From positions 1-14,298 of the forward strand of contig UQVU01000041.1 of assembly GCA_900544475.1 (NCBI GenBank): a stretch of 14,298 nucleotides of DNA. Reading direction: 5' to 3'. The position numbers and the translations under genes are program-made. The stretch is from an uncultured Butyricicoccus sp. (lineage in GTDB: Bacteria; Bacillota; Clostridia; Oscillospirales; Butyricicoccaceae). Position 1 is the stretch's first letter, and every line of letters starts with the position of its first letter. Shown piece after piece: positions 13,393 to 14,298 of this stretch. The notes under the pieces are model-generated. The model saw nothing but the letters and a program-made list of their open reading frames with translations. It searched no databases and was not told the origin of the DNA.

Positions 13393-14298
13393 ATGCGACT
13401 CATGGTGCGTTTTCTCGTTGTCCTGTCGGTAGTTTCTCTTTCTGCGCCGGCGACGCTGGCGGCGAACGGTCACGCCATCAAGCAGCGTGCCGATGCTGTT
13501 CTGACCCTGATGAGCTATACCGTGGTCCCCGACGTGACCGCCAGCGATCTCAATATTGGCTCCGGGAGCAACGACAAACACAACCTGGCCATTACCCAGT
13601 TTGGCGGCGGGGCGACCCTGAGCGAGTCGTTTCCTCTCTATCTCGAAGGAACGATGGGCTACAGCCGTTACGACCCGCGTTTTGTGGTCAGCAATGGCGA
13701 ACAGACGCGGAATGTGCCCACCAAGTGGAACAGCCTGACCACCACCGGCGGCGTCGGCTGGGATTTTTCGCTGCACCGGGATCGCTTTGGCGGCAACCTG
13801 GTGCTGCGGCCGATCGTCAATGTGATGCTCGGCACCCTGGCCAGCGATGCGCGCCTCGGCAGCTGGGTAATTGAACGAAAAACCAACGCCGAACTGCAGT
13901 TCCTCGACGGCGGTCGGTTCAATGCATTGGGGCTCGGCGGAGCGCTGATGCTGGATTATGAACGCTTCTCCGCCACCCAGGATATTGATGCCGAGCTGCG
14001 TTACTCCTATATGCATCTGCAAAGTTTCGGCAGCAGCGCCGAGGTGGTGCAGGGGGAGGCCAGCGCGGAGAATCTCGGTCTGTATCTGCGCCGCCGCGCG
14101 CCGATCGCTGACTGGACGCTGCTGGGCAACCCGCTGCGCTACGTGCTGGAGGGGGCGCATACTGCATATCTGGGCGAACAGCGAGGGGCGCTGGGCTTCT
14201 CCGGTTTAACGTCGCTGGGGATTGGCCTCGAGCTGGACAGCAGTAAATACCCGGTCTTTATCACCCGCACCCGGCTGGTGGCGCGCTATATGTTCGGC
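13393..14298 (+). CDS. Outer-membrane beta-barrel protein, autotransporter-barrel-like (runs off the window)
   Basis: The frame is open for 302 codons to the last base, so the C-terminus is missing. It begins with a signal peptide (basic MRLMVR, hydrophobic FLVVLSVVSLS, predicted cleavage after ATLA near residue 23). The remainder is rich in alternating hydrophobic and polar stretches with aromatic girdle residues, for example LYLEGTMGYSRYDPRF and AELRYSYMHL, as in outer-membrane barrels. It reminds me of the solitary autotransporter-type barrel family, which has a barrel but no large passenger; that assignment is moderate. The start is uncertain: GAGG at 13385-13388 is close to the ATG at 13393 and better spaced for the one at 13402. 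It may be co-transcribed with the diguanylate cyclase. Confidence 0.75.
   Translation, partial: MRLMVRFLVVLSVVSLSAPATLAANGHAIKQRADAVLTLMSYTVVPDVTASDLNIGSGSNDKHNLAITQFGGGATLSESFPLYLEGTMGYSRYDPRFVVSNGEQTRNVPTKWNSLTTTGGVGWDFSLHRDRFGGNLVLRPIVNVMLGTLASDARLGSWVIERKTNAELQFLDGGRFNALGLGGALMLDYERFSATQDIDAELRYSYMHLQSFGSSAEVVQGEASAENLGLYLRRRAPIADWTLLGNPLRYVLEGAHTAYLGEQRGALGFSGLTSLGIGLELDSSKYPVFITRTRLVARYMFG

Noticed and set aside
13333..14160. 275-codon minus-strand frame opposite the outer-membrane protein
   Set aside because: The plus-strand frame has a signal peptide and barrel-like pattern and stays open to the window end. The minus frame is Q- and A-rich with no domain.

Overview
The window joins two unrelated genomes. 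Bases 1 to about 10,850 come from a spore-forming, butyrate-type anaerobic Firmicute (class Clostridia, moderately high GC, perhaps an Oscillospiraceae or Butyricicoccaceae gut commensal). The evidence is spmA, spmB, spoIIID, an AbrB-type regulator with a clostridial zinc ribbon, strong purine-rich Shine-Dalgarno sites and intrinsic terminators. From about 10,850 to 14,298 the DNA is enterobacterial in character (Klebsiella-like is my best guess): a LacI-family regulator, a PAS-GGDEF diguanylate cyclase and an outer-membrane beta-barrel protein. The switch falls inside two genes at once, truncating an O6-alkylguanine methyltransferase-like gene from the left and the LacI regulator from the right, with no mobile element between them. 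The simplest reading is a chimeric clone or assembly.

The core of the left part (117-8372) is a one-directional catabolic cluster: 4-hydroxybutyrate dehydrogenase, 4-hydroxybutyryl-CoA dehydratase (AbfD), a small cysteine-rich protein, a propionate-CoA-transferase-like CoA transferase, thiolase, crotonase and 3-hydroxybutyryl-CoA dehydrogenase. Two branches meet at crotonyl-CoA. One runs from succinate semialdehyde/4-hydroxybutyrate through 4-hydroxybutyryl-CoA. The other links acetyl-CoA, acetoacetyl-CoA, 3-hydroxybutyryl-CoA and crotonyl-CoA. The set fits the 4-aminobutyrate or 4-hydroxybutyrate fermentation known from Clostridium aminobutyricum, where part of the crotonyl-CoA is oxidised to acetate and part is reduced to butyrate. 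Butyryl-CoA dehydrogenase/Etf, succinate-semialdehyde-producing enzymes and a terminal kinase are not in the window. Catalytic residues are intact in every enzyme. The spacers between these genes are full of hairpins, most strikingly six to seven in a row between thiolase and crotonase.

Bases 8561-10470 carry sporulation and transition-state genes: spmB and spmA on the minus strand, abrB-like on the plus strand, and spoIIID on the minus strand. abrB and spoIIID converge with one base between their stop codons, and the abrB terminator lies inside the spoIIID coding tail. A methyltransferase fragment with its own promoter follows and ends at the junction. In the right part, lacI (minus) has a palindromic candidate operator just upstream. 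A 343-base non-coding region separates it from the diguanylate cyclase, and the barrel protein runs off the window end.

I see no tRNA, rRNA, CRISPR array, insertion sequence or phage gene. I did not find a convincing new defence or mobile system. The most useful observations are the chimeric junction, the hairpin array and the unassigned cysteine-rich protein next to abfD.
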